20,699 bases of DNA from Bacteroidales bacterium UBA3388. GTDB taxonomy: Bacteria > Bacteroidota > Bacteroidia > Bacteroidales > P3. Position 1 is the first letter of the stretch. Each line of letters begins with the position of its first letter. Location: positions 1 to 20,699 of the forward strand of contig DEPQ01000016.1 of NCBI GenBank assembly GCA_002358855.1. Reading direction: 5' to 3'. A program made the translations under genes and the position numbers. Below the pieces are notes generated by a model. That model was not told the origin of the DNA, ran no database searches, and saw nothing but the letters and a program-made list of their open reading frames with translations. Positions 7,755-14,579 of the stretch are shown here, one piece after another.

Positions 7755-8750
7755 TTATTCTAAGTAAAAGGTGTTTCCGCTTAGGTTGTTTTGTTCTAAG
7801 GCTTTGGAGTAGGAGATGTTTTCTTCTGAAATAATCTTAAATGTGTGTGTTTTCTTGTTTGGATTTGTTAATTTGTCGCTTCTTACTTGCGGGTTAAGGA
7901 TTTTGAAATATTTATAGGGGCAATTTAATGCTTTTGCAAACATTGGCATATTTGTTATAGTGGAATCTATTGTAATTGTGTCGTATTGCAAAGGTTGATG
8001 ACAATCTTTTTGTCTTACATAAAAACCGTATTGTCTTGGATCTTGCATTAAGACTTTGTAAGCAAGGATTCGGTAAACGTAACGAGATGTTTCGCTGTTG
8101 ATTGCTAACCCCCAATAGTCTTTGCATTCTTGTTTTGCCATTTGTCTTTTTACTCCGTTTTCTCCACAGTTATATGCAGCACAAGTTAATGCCCAATCGC
8201 CAAAACGAGAGTAGGAGGCTTTTAAGTATTCAACAGCTGCTCGTGTTGCTTTCTTTAAATCGTATCTTTCGTCCCATTCTTCTGTAACAATAAGTCCGTA
8301 TTCTTTTGCTGTCTTTGGCATAAATTGCCAAAATCCTGCTGCTTTTGCTGGCGAAACTACGTCTGATAATGCACTTTCTGCAACGGCTAAGTATTTTAAA
8401 TCCTCTTCTGCACCGTATTCTTTAAGGTATTGTTCTATTTCTGGAAAGAATCTCCAACTTCTTTTAAGGATTTGGAATGTTGTTCCGTGTTGATACATTA
8501 TAGAAGTGAGTTCTCTGTCAAGGGCTTCTCTTACAAAAATATTGTCTAATGGCACTTTTTCTCCGCAAAAGGTTAATTCCTGAGGTAAAGGTGCTGAAAA
8601 ATTATGCAATTCGCTCTTTATAGCGTCTTTATACATTTGTTCATCGTCTGGTCTATGCGTTGCCATAATGAAAAAGTTAAGGCTTATTGCAATGGTGCTA
8701 AGGGCTATTGCACAAATACTTAGTATTAGAGTGTAATTATTTTTCTTCAT
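7755..8750 (-). CDS. Membrane-anchored lytic transglycosylase (MltD-like SLT domain)
   Basis: A peptidoglycan-cleaving enzyme of the soluble-lytic-transglycosylase (GH23) family, 331 residues. The start is set at the Met that begins MKKNNYTL (codon at 8750). The longer open frame upstream would run through the divergent promoters. Residues 7-29 form one hydrophobic anchor or uncleaved signal. The SLT domain follows: LKYLAVAESALSDVVSPAKAAGFWQFMP, with the catalytic Glu125 in the ES pair, then the GFWQFMPKTAKEYGL motif (139-153) and AAYNCGENGV (191-200), all diagnostic. The C-terminal 80 residues include a region (about 275-310) that resembles part of a LysM-type or MltD spacer, but I cannot confirm a complete LysM. 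It is transcribed divergently from the 702-residue secreted protein gene. The role is inferred as wall remodelling. Confidence 0.92.
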   Translation of the reverse strand: MKKNNYTLILSICAIALSTIAISLNFFIMATHRPDDEQMYKDAIKSELHNFSAPLPQELTFCGEKVPLDNIFVREALDRELTSIMYQHGTTFQILKRSWRFFPEIEQYLKEYGAEEDLKYLAVAESALSDVVSPAKAAGFWQFMPKTAKEYGLIVTEEWDERYDLKKATRAAVEYLKASYSRFGDWALTCAAYNCGENGVKRQMAKQECKDYWGLAINSETSRYVYRILAYKVLMQDPRQYGFYVRQKDCHQPLQYDTITIDSTITNMPMFAKALNCPYKYFKILNPQVRSDKLTNPNKKTHTFKIISEENISYSKALEQNNLSGNTFYLE

Positions 8751-8773
8751 TTTCGTTATTATTAAAAACGAGG

Positions 8774-8781
8774 CAAAGATA
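8774..8781 (-). promoter_or_regulatory. -7 promoter element for the transglycosylase gene
   Basis: On the minus strand this reads TATCTTTG, an exact TAnnTTTG match, 23 bases upstream of the ATG at 8750. A -33 element is weak (TTTC at about 8800-8803). It lies about 31 bases from the -7 element of the divergent gene, so the two polymerase sites overlap. Confidence 0.65.
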
Positions 8782-8812
8782 CGATAAAAATAAGTAAACG
8801 AAATTTTTTTAT

Positions 8813-8820
8813 TAACTTTG
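8813..8820 (+). promoter_or_regulatory. -7 promoter element for the 702-residue secreted protein gene
   Basis: TAACTTTG is an exact TAnnTTTG match, 19 bases before the ATG at 8840. No clear -33 TTTG is seen at 19-21 bases. It faces away from the transglycosylase promoter. Confidence 0.65.
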
Positions 8821-8839
8821 CGAACTAAAATATTAGAAT

Positions 8840-10948
8840 ATGATAAGAAAGAAATTATTTGCCTTAGTGCTATTTGTTTGTTCATTTTGTGGACTTTATG
8901 CTCAGGTTTTATCGCCTTCTACAAAGCAAGATATTATTTCTCAATTCAATAAACACATTAAAACTATTTCTTCAATAAGTAGTGAGAATTTTGATTTAAT
9001 GTCAGTTTATAAATATCAGTTAGAGCAGGCTGAAGAGTTTATGAAAAAACAACAAGTCAATAATTTTGATAATGATATTTATGCTAAAAATTTAGAACTC
9101 AAACTTTTGATTGAGCAAAATAGCGAAATAGTTGAATTTATGATTCCAAGAATGAGCGATTGGTATTATAAAAAAGCAGTTTTTGCTAATTTGAATAACA
9201 AAAAGCAAGAGGCGTATAATTATTTGATTAGGAGTGTTGAAGCAGACTCAACAAACGTAATGGCAAACTATGAGTTAGCAAAAATAAGTCTTGATTCGTT
9301 TCAAGTAAGCAAGACAACCGAAAGATTAACTCGTCTTTTACAAAACGAAAACCTTAATAAAGAAGAAAGTCAACTATGTAAAAACTTATTGGCCTTTACT
9401 TATGATAAGAATATCATTACATCATTGGCTCTTGTAAAAGAAGGAAAATTCTCGGATGCAGAAGATATCCTTTTACAATTACAATCCTATTGCAAAAATG
9501 ATATTTTAAATATTTGCAAACCTAATTTGATTGAAAAAAACATAAATATATGCAAAAATGGTATTTATAAAGACCATATAAAGATTGCAAAAACAGCAGT
9601 AGATAAACAAAAAACAAAAGTTGCTGGTGATTTCTTGGTAAATACATACGATTACCTTCAACGAAATATGGGAGAGATAACCGATACTTCTGATTTTGAT
9701 GATATTGTTAAAATCGTAGTTGGCAATTATCTTGCAACAGCAAAAGGATTAACAGAAGCAAAGAATAATGAAGCAAGAATAGATCTTATTCATAAAGCAA
9801 AAGAATTGGCATCAATGCTTGGCGGAGATTATGAAACAGATATTTTGAAACAAATAGCAATGATGCAAGGTACAACTAATACTTCTGATCCTGTTTTAGA
9901 TTCATTGGAAAATGCTGCTCCTAATACAGGGTATGCAGATAAGTATCCTGAATTTGTAAAAGACACAACTGCAAACGTGGAAAAAGAAATAGAAAAGATA
10001 GAAGAAAAGTTTGTATATGTAAAGGTAAATAATTATGAAAAAGCAGTTGAAGTCCTTGAAAAAACTAATGAGTTGCCGTCTATAAAATCTACAAAGAATA
10101 TTGGTGAATCAAATATTTCTGCAATAAGAGAAGTAACTGCAAAACGAATGCATAAGGCCGAATATGCAATCTTTCAAGATGATATTATCACTGCCGATAG
10201 TTTGGTGGATATTACAGAGAAAATGCTATCGAAATACAATATGAAAAACGATAGTGTTGTAGTTAAGATAATGAATAACTACCTTAGGGCAATAGATCAA
10301 AGAGTTTGTCAAAAGAAACAAGAAGAGGTTGATGTAATGGTACACAATATCTTGGATTGTATTAGAAAAAATGATTTTTATCTTGCAGAGGAGTATATAA
10401 ACATTGGTATGCAGATAAAAGGTAGCAGTGAATGTAAATTAAATAAGCAAAGACTAAGAGCATTAAAAAGACAAATAGAACAACCTTTGGAATATGTTAA
10501 AACAAAAGAAGGGGTTGATGAACTTTTGGCACAAGGCGACACCGCAAGATACTTAAAAGAATATGCAGCATTGGAACATTTCTATATAACTCATAGTCTT
10601 AGAGAAATGAGTGTGCAACACAAACCTATAAAAGATATAATTTATGAGTTTGGAAGCGATCAATTAGCAATCAATACTATTGAAAACTTAATGAAATATC
10701 GTCAATATGAACAAGGAGTTGAAGCATTGGCGGCTTTAAAAGAATTTGGATATAAGTCTCGTCATACAAAAAAGATTCAAAAGCAATTAGGACAGATGAT
10801 GTCCTTAGAGGAAAGCAAGAGAAACGACAAAATTGCTCAATCAAACAGACTTATGGATAAGTATGGCGAAGATAGATGGTTCAAATACCTTATAAAAAGT
10901 TATAATAAGAATTTAATAAAGTGGAATAAACAGCATAGAGGAAACTAA
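8840..10948 (+). CDS. Secreted protein of unknown function with TPR-like helices
   Basis: I do not recognise this 702-residue protein as a named family. A clear type I signal peptide (MIRKKLFALVLFVCSFCGLYA, cleavage before Gln22) predicts export. The rest is rich in Lys, Glu, Asn and Ile and looks almost wholly alpha-helical. Around residues 104-160 there is a tetratricopeptide-like helix pair (KKAVFANLNNKKQEAYNYLI, then a second segment with VMANYELAKISL). Further helical pairs continue along the chain, and a charged, coiled-coil-like stretch lies near 370-395. The C-terminus is basic. The start is supported by the -7 element 19 bases upstream. The nucleoid-associated protein gene starts one base after its stop, so the two are surely co-transcribed although their cellular compartments should differ. 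A role as a periplasmic scaffold or in cell-envelope assembly is possible but unsupported. Confidence 0.85.
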   Translation: MIRKKLFALVLFVCSFCGLYAQVLSPSTKQDIISQFNKHIKTISSISSENFDLMSVYKYQLEQAEEFMKKQQVNNFDNDIYAKNLELKLLIEQNSEIVEFMIPRMSDWYYKKAVFANLNNKKQEAYNYLIRSVEADSTNVMANYELAKISLDSFQVSKTTERLTRLLQNENLNKEESQLCKNLLAFTYDKNIITSLALVKEGKFSDAEDILLQLQSYCKNDILNICKPNLIEKNINICKNGIYKDHIKIAKTAVDKQKTKVAGDFLVNTYDYLQRNMGEITDTSDFDDIVKIVVGNYLATAKGLTEAKNNEARIDLIHKAKELASMLGGDYETDILKQIAMMQGTTNTSDPVLDSLENAAPNTGYADKYPEFVKDTTANVEKEIEKIEEKFVYVKVNNYEKAVEVLEKTNELPSIKSTKNIGESNISAIREVTAKRMHKAEYAIFQDDIITADSLVDITEKMLSKYNMKNDSVVVKIMNNYLRAIDQRVCQKKQEEVDVMVHNILDCIRKNDFYLAEEYINIGMQIKGSSECKLNKQRLRALKRQIEQPLEYVKTKEGVDELLAQGDTARYLKEYAALEHFYITHSLREMSVQHKPIKDIIYEFGSDQLAINTIENLMKYRQYEQGVEALAALKEFGYKSRHTKKIQKQLGQMMSLEESKRNDKIAQSNRLMDKYGEDRWFKYLIKSYNKNLIKWNKQHRGN

Positions 10949-10949
10949 G

Positions 10950-11993
10950 ATGATAACTTGTGATGATGCAGTAATAGAAAAAATGGTGGTTCATAGAGTT
11001 GGGAACAAAACTAACAATGAACCCTTAAAGATTTCTCCTTGTCCATTTTTGATTCACGGAGAAATAGGAAGTGTTTTGTTAAAATACTTTACCTCAAACT
11101 TTAAATCACCTCAAACTTACCACCTTTTTTCAGAAGCAGGTGTTGATAAAAATCTTGTTTATCAATGCGTGAAAGAGATTTTCAATGATGAAAATGAATT
11201 ATACTCTCAAAGTGTAAAATTAGCTCAATACTTGTATGAGGTAAGTGAACACCCAAATATAAAATCGGGTGAATTATACATTACACGTCTAAGTCAATGT
11301 TTTATAGATGGAGATGTAGTAGATGCGGTTGGTATTTTTAAGTCGGAAAATAAAGAAACATATTTGAAAGTCTTTCCAAAAGGAGATGGATTTGATATAG
11401 AAAGCGAGAGTGGTATAAATATAAATAAGTTAGACAAAGGTTGCATTATTTTTAATAAAGAACAAGAAGAAGGATATGTTGCAACGGTTGTAGATGTCTC
11501 AAATAAAAATGGAGAAGCGGCTTATTGGACAGATGGATTTTTGGGACTTGCGGCAAGACACGATTCGTTTTTTAATACCGAACATGCAATCAATCTTTGT
11601 AGAGGCTTTGTTACAGAGTATTTGCCTTCGGAATATGAGATGACTAAGGCAGATCAAGCAGAATTATTAACGAAAACTGCTGATTATATGAAAGAGTATA
11701 AGCAGTTTGATGTGAATAAATATGCGGAAAATGTTATAGGAAATAGCGAACTTCAAGAAAGGTTTGAAGATTATAAGAATAATTACGAAAAGGACTTTGA
11801 AATGGATTTTACGGATAACTTTACAATTTCGGAACAAGCATTCAGAAAAGGTCAAAGAGGATTTCGTAGTATATTAAAGTTAGATAAAAATTTTACAGTT
11901 TATATTCACGGCTCTCATAACAGAATTGAACAAGGTGAAGACGAAGATACAGGATTGAAATACTATAAATTCTTGTACGATAACGAAAATTAG
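10950..11993 (+). CDS. Nucleoid-associated protein (NdpA/YejK, NA37 family)
   Basis: A 347-residue member of the 37-kDa nucleoid-associated protein family (PF04245), whose Escherichia coli member YejK associates with the nucleoid and topoisomerases. The family layout is visible: an N-terminal IEKMVVHRVGNKTNNEPLKIS strand, SELYITRLSQCFIDGD-type core text (GELYITRLSQCF at about 111-122), VDAVGIFKSENKETYLKV (127-144), and a later AYWTDGFLGLAARHDSFFNT segment near 190-210 that is highly characteristic. No signal peptide is present, so it is cytoplasmic. GAGG (10938-10941) lies 8 bases upstream of the ATG and could act as a weak SD, but it is also coding sequence of the preceding gene. The gap from that gene is a single base. 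I see no strong terminator between this gene and the eno promoter. Confidence 0.88.
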   Translation: MITCDDAVIEKMVVHRVGNKTNNEPLKISPCPFLIHGEIGSVLLKYFTSNFKSPQTYHLFSEAGVDKNLVYQCVKEIFNDENELYSQSVKLAQYLYEVSEHPNIKSGELYITRLSQCFIDGDVVDAVGIFKSENKETYLKVFPKGDGFDIESESGININKLDKGCIIFNKEQEEGYVATVVDVSNKNGEAAYWTDGFLGLAARHDSFFNTEHAINLCRGFVTEYLPSEYEMTKADQAELLTKTADYMKEYKQFDVNKYAENVIGNSELQERFEDYKNNYEKDFEMDFTDNFTISEQAFRKGQRGFRSILKLDKNFTVYIHGSHNRIEQGEDEDTGLKYYKFLYDNEN

Positions 11994-12027
11994 GAAGAGA
12001 AATAGAGTGTTTTTTAGAAAAAATACT

Positions 12028-12035
12028 TATTTTTG
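12028..12035 (+). promoter_or_regulatory. -7 promoter element for eno
   Basis: TATTTTTG is an exact TAnnTTTG match, 50 bases upstream of the eno ATG, giving an AT-rich leader of about 45 bases. No good -33 TTTG is visible. Confidence 0.65.
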
Positions 12036-12070
12036 CAGTTGATATTTTTAGTAGATATAATTTTTAAAGT

Positions 12071-12077
12071 AAAGGAG
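12071..12077 (+). promoter_or_regulatory. Shine-Dalgarno site of eno
   Basis: AAAGGAG, seven bases complementary to the 16S anti-SD, lies 8 bases before the ATG. This is ideal spacing and unusual for a phylum that mostly lacks SD sites. It also confirms the start codon. Confidence 0.8.
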
Positions 12078-12085
12078 AAAAACAG

Positions 12086-13375
12086 ATGTCTCAAATTATT
12101 GGAATTCATTCAAGACAAATCCTCGATTCAAGAGGTAACCCTACGGTTGAAGTTGAAGTTTACACAGAAGCAGGTGCGTTTGGTAGAGCAGCAGTACCAT
12201 CAGGAGCTTCTACAGGTGTACATGAAGCTTGCGAATTAAGAGATGGCGATAAGAGTTATTTCTTAGGAAAGAGTGTTTTGCAAGCTGTAAAAAATGTTAA
12301 TACAACATTAGCAGACGAATTAAGAGGAATGCAAGTTGCTGACCAATCTGCAATCGATGCAAGAATGATTGAAATAGATGGAACAGCAAATAAAAGCAAA
12401 ATAGGAGCAAATGCAATCTTGGGAGTTTCATTAGCATGTGCAAAAGCAGCAGCTATGGAAACAGGTCAAGAACTTTATAGATATATAGGTGGAGTTAATG
12501 CAAGAACATTACCTATTCCTATGATGAATATTTTGAATGGTGGTTCTCATGCAGACAATAGCATAGATTTTCAAGAATTTATGGTAATGCCTGTTGGAGC
12601 AACATCATTCTCTCACGCTCTTCAAATGGGAGCAGAAACTTTCCACAATCTTAAAGCCGTTCTTAAAGCAAAAGGATACTCTACAAATGTTGGAGATGAA
12701 GGAGGTTTCGCACCTAATTTAGGCTCAAACGAAGAAGCAATAGAAGTAATCCTTACTGCAATTGAAAAAGCAGGTTACAAACCAGGTGAAGATATTTACA
12801 TTGCCTTAGACCCAGCTTCAAGCGAATATTATTTACCAGAAGAAAACGTTTATCACCTTCACAAATCAACAGGAGATAAATTAACTCCTACTGAAATGGT
12901 TGCATATTGGAAAGAATGGGTAAATAAATACCCTATTATTTCAATAGAAGATGCTATGGCAGAAGATGATTGGACTGGTTGGAAAACATTAACTGACGAA
13001 TTGGGAGGAAAAATCCAATTAGTTGGAGATGATTTATTTGTAACTAACCCTGCTCGTTTAGCAATGGGAATCGAAAAGAGCGTTGCAAACTCAATCTTGG
13101 TTAAGGTTAATCAAATTGGTTCATTGACAGAAACAATCAATGCTGTAAATCTTGCATATAGAAACAAATATACAGCAGTGATGAGTCACCGTTCAGGAGA
13201 AACAGAAGATACAACAATTGCAGATTTAGCAGTGGCTTTGAATACAGGTCAAATCAAAACAGGATCTGCTTCAAGAACTGACAGAATTTGTAAGTACAAT
13301 CAATTGTTGAGAATAGAAGAAGGATTGGGTGATCAAGCAATTTACTTAGGTAAAAACTTTAAATTTGCGAGATAA
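12086..13375 (+). CDS. eno: Enolase (phosphopyruvate hydratase)
   Basis: Converts 2-phosphoglycerate to phosphoenolpyruvate in glycolysis, and the reverse in gluconeogenesis. It is cytoplasmic and Mg2+-dependent. The 429-residue length is standard. The N-terminus IIGIHSRQILDSRGNPTVEVEV and the active-site lid loop SGASTGVHEACELRDGD (39-55) are present. So are Glu164 (DFQEFMVMP), Glu205 (GDEGGFAP), the metal ligands Asp242, Glu288 and Asp315, catalytic Lys340 in the ILVKVNQIGSLTET signature, SHRSGETED (367-375) and Lys391. Every catalytic residue seen in characterised enolases has a counterpart. The gene has its own -7 element and a strong SD. It stands between the nucleoid-associated protein gene and the rpmB promoter region and seems to be transcribed alone. 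Confidence 0.99.
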   Translation: MSQIIGIHSRQILDSRGNPTVEVEVYTEAGAFGRAAVPSGASTGVHEACELRDGDKSYFLGKSVLQAVKNVNTTLADELRGMQVADQSAIDARMIEIDGTANKSKIGANAILGVSLACAKAAAMETGQELYRYIGGVNARTLPIPMMNILNGGSHADNSIDFQEFMVMPVGATSFSHALQMGAETFHNLKAVLKAKGYSTNVGDEGGFAPNLGSNEEAIEVILTAIEKAGYKPGEDIYIALDPASSEYYLPEENVYHLHKSTGDKLTPTEMVAYWKEWVNKYPIISIEDAMAEDDWTGWKTLTDELGGKIQLVGDDLFVTNPARLAMGIEKSVANSILVKVNQIGSLTETINAVNLAYRNKYTAVMSHRSGETEDTTIADLAVALNTGQIKTGSASRTDRICKYNQLLRIEEGLGDQAIYLGKNFKFAR

Positions 13376-13399
13376 ATAAGTGCTTTCTTATCTTTTTAT

Positions 13400-13439
13400 T
13401 TGACAAAAAATAAATAAAAGTTAAAAAAAGTTTTGTCAA
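13400..13439. repeat. Inverted repeat overlapping the rpmB promoter
   Basis: TTGACAAAA (13400-13408) and its exact complement TTTTGTCAA (13431-13439) flank a 22-base A-rich spacer. The right arm contains the -33 TTTG of the rpmB promoter, so it could be an operator for a dimeric regulator. No T-run follows it, so it does not look like a terminator for eno. Confidence 0.6.
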
Positions 13440-13462
13440 TTCAAGAAAAAGTGCGAAATTTG
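13432..13462 (+). promoter_or_regulatory. rpmB promoter
   Basis: TTTG (13432-13435), a 19-base spacer and GAAATTTG (13455-13462) fit the Bacteroidota promoter, with one mismatch in the TA of the -7 element. The leader to rpmB is about 40 bases and has no SD. Confidence 0.6.
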
Positions 13463-13507
13463 CAACTCGATTTTCAAAAAATAAGAATAAAATAAATTCA
13501 TATAGAG

Positions 13508-13747
13508 ATGGCAAAGATTTGTGAAATAACAGGAAAGAAAGTATTAACAGGAAATAGAGTTTCTCACTCTAACGTTAAGACAAAAAGAAGATTTTATCCA
13601 AATCTTCAAATGAAGAAATTCTATATTCCAGAAGAAGATGTATGGGTAACTTTGAAAGTTACACCTGCTGGAATGCGTACAATAAACAAAAAAGGTTTAT
13701 TAGCGTGTTTAAATAACTCAATCGAAAAAGGAATCATTAAGTTATAA
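13508..13747 (+). CDS. rpmB: 50S ribosomal protein bL28
   Basis: Large-subunit protein bL28, 79 residues, normal length. The sequence MAKICEITGKKVLTGNRVSHSNVKTKRRFYPNLQ is the standard N-terminus, with the SHSNVKTKRRF motif that binds 23S rRNA. The WVTLKVTPAGMRTINKKG segment completes the family pattern. The only cysteines visible are Cys5 and one near residue 67, so I see no four-Cys zinc ribbon. In many Bacteroidota rpmB is followed by rpmG and a small DUF4295 gene. Here a terminator-like hairpin and a thioesterase gene follow instead. An inverted repeat overlaps its promoter. Confidence 0.98.
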   Translation: MAKICEITGKKVLTGNRVSHSNVKTKRRFYPNLQMKKFYIPEEDVWVTLKVTPAGMRTINKKGLLACLNNSIEKGIIKL

Positions 13748-13766
13748 TTACATAAAATATAACTAC

Positions 13767-13803
13767 AAAAAGAGAGTTTTGCGAAAGCAATGCTCTCTTT
13801 TTT
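13767..13803 (+). terminator. Hairpin terminator or attenuator after rpmB
   Basis: AAAAAGAGAG (to 13776) pairs with CTCTCT plus the T-run (13793-13803). Inside, TTGC-GAAA-GCAA forms a second stem closed by a GNRA-type GAAA tetraloop. The following thioesterase gene starts only 17 bases after the T-run, so the hairpin may attenuate rather than fully stop transcription. Confidence 0.85.
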
Positions 13804-13820
13804 GTTAAATAGAAATTATT

Positions 13821-14246
13821 ATGGCAGCTTCTTTTGACTATAAATTTAGAGTTAGTTACGTAGATACAGATAAAATGGGTATCGTTCACAATAGTAATTA
13901 TTTTCGTTACTTTGAAATGGGACGTATTGAACTTATGCGACACTTAGGTGTTAGTTATAAAACGATGGAAGACAAAGGCGTTATGATGCCGTTGATAGAA
14001 CAATATGCAAAATACCTTCGTCCAGCATATTTTGATGAAGAGTTAATTGTTAGAACGAGCATAGAGGAAATTCCAAGCGTTAAAATAAAGTTTGATTACA
14101 AGGTTTTAAGAAAAAAAGACAACGAAGAAGAAGTAATTTGTCAAGGATATAATATATTGGCTTTTATAAATGAAAATACAAGACGTCCTCATCAATGTCC
14201 TGAGTGGATTAAAGAAAAATTAAAAGAAAATTTTGCAGATTTATAA
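13821..14246 (+). CDS. Acyl-CoA thioesterase, 4-hydroxybenzoyl-CoA thioesterase (YbgC-like) fold
   Basis: A 141-residue hot-dog-fold thioesterase that hydrolyses acyl-CoA or acyl-ACP thioesters; the exact substrate is unknown. The family signature is clear at residues 10-33: VSYVDTDKMGIVHNSNYFRY, with the catalytic Asp in YVDTDKMG and the conserved His-Asn-Ser/Tyr-Phe region. It is followed by FEMGRIELMRHLGVSY. The second half shows the beta strands IVRTSIEEIPSVKIKFDYKV and CQGYNILAFINENTRRP that complete the hot-dog sheet. No signal peptide or membrane segment is seen, so it is cytoplasmic. It starts 17 bases after the rpmB terminator and no separate promoter is evident. No SD is visible. 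The rpsU -33 element overlaps the end of this gene. Confidence 0.9.
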   Translation: MAASFDYKFRVSYVDTDKMGIVHNSNYFRYFEMGRIELMRHLGVSYKTMEDKGVMMPLIEQYAKYLRPAYFDEELIVRTSIEEIPSVKIKFDYKVLRKKDNEEEVICQGYNILAFINENTRRPHQCPEWIKEKLKENFADL

Positions 14247-14262
14247 TAAATTATTATTTTTG
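14232..14262 (+). promoter_or_regulatory. rpsU promoter
   Basis: TTTG (14232-14235, inside the last codons of the thioesterase gene), a 19-base spacer and TATTTTTG (14255-14262) match the Bacteroidota consensus very well. The leader to rpsU is about 50 bases. Confidence 0.8.
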
Positions 14263-14301
14263 CAATGTAAATTATCAAATTATTTATTAACAATTAAAAA
14301 A

Positions 14302-14311
14302 AGAAAGAGGT
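14302..14311 (+). promoter_or_regulatory. Shine-Dalgarno-like site of rpsU
   Basis: AGAAAGAGGT lies 7 bases before the rpsU ATG. It equals the full complement of the 16S 3' end (AGAAAGGAGGT) with one G missing, so it can pair on both sides of a single bulge; GAGGT alone gives five pairs. SD sites before rpsU have been linked to bS21 autoregulation in Flavobacterium, where bS21 helps hide the anti-SD. Confidence 0.65.
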
Positions 14312-14318
14312 ATTAATT

Positions 14319-14516
14319 ATGATTATTGTTCCTATTAAAGAAGGTGAGAACATCGAAAGAGCTCTAAAAAAATTAAAGAGAAAATTTGAAAAAACAGGTG
14401 TTGTGAAAGAATTAAGAAACAGACAGAAATTCACAAAGCCTTCTGTAGTGGCAAGAGATCGTAAATTGAAAGCTATTTATATTCAAAAGTTACAAAGAGA
14501 AGCAATGGATAAATAG
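14319..14516 (+). CDS. rpsU: 30S ribosomal protein bS21
   Basis: Small-subunit protein bS21, 65 residues. The sequence MIIVPIKEGENIERALKKLKRKFEKTGVVKELRNRQ is the family core, with the basic ALKKLKRKFEKTG helix and a KPSVVARDRKLKAIY tail typical of Bacteroidota. In ribosomes of this phylum bS21, with bS18 and bS6, sequesters the anti-Shine-Dalgarno end of 16S rRNA, which explains the general lack of SD sites (established for Flavobacterium johnsoniae; assumed here). The gene itself has an SD-like site, consistent with feedback: low bS21 would expose the anti-SD and raise rpsU translation. It is followed by a strong hairpin, then xer and hpf, the usual rpsU-xer-hpf order of the phylum. Confidence 0.97.
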   Translation: MIIVPIKEGENIERALKKLKRKFEKTGVVKELRNRQKFTKPSVVARDRKLKAIYIQKLQREAMDK

Positions 14517-14530
14517 TTTTTCAAAAAAAT

Positions 14531-14563
14531 AAAAAGCTTGCATTTTTGTGCGAGCTTTTTTTT
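14531..14563 (+). terminator. Hairpin terminator or attenuator between rpsU and the xer gene
   Basis: A 12-bp stem (14531-14542 with 14549-14560, one T·G pair), a six-base loop and a T-run to 14563 form a classic terminator. The recombinase ATG is only 16 bases further on. CATTTTTG in the stem/loop (14541-14548) is one base off a -7 element but lacks a -33 partner, so read-through is the simpler explanation for downstream expression. Confidence 0.88.
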
Positions 14564-14579
14564 AAAAAAATTGTTAAGT

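Noticed and set aside
8751..8885. N-terminal extension of the transglycosylase upstream of MKKNNYTL
   Set aside because: It would cross both divergent promoters and overlap the start of the opposite gene. The inner Met gives a normal membrane-anchor N-terminus.
12005..12026. AT-only hairpin before the eno promoter as terminator of the nucleoid-protein operon
   Set aside because: The stem is T-run against A-run with no GC core and no tail; this is expected by chance in such AT-rich DNA.
14538..14579. N-terminal extension of the Xer recombinase
   Set aside because: It lies within the rpsU terminator hairpin; the inner ATG matches the usual Xer N-terminus.
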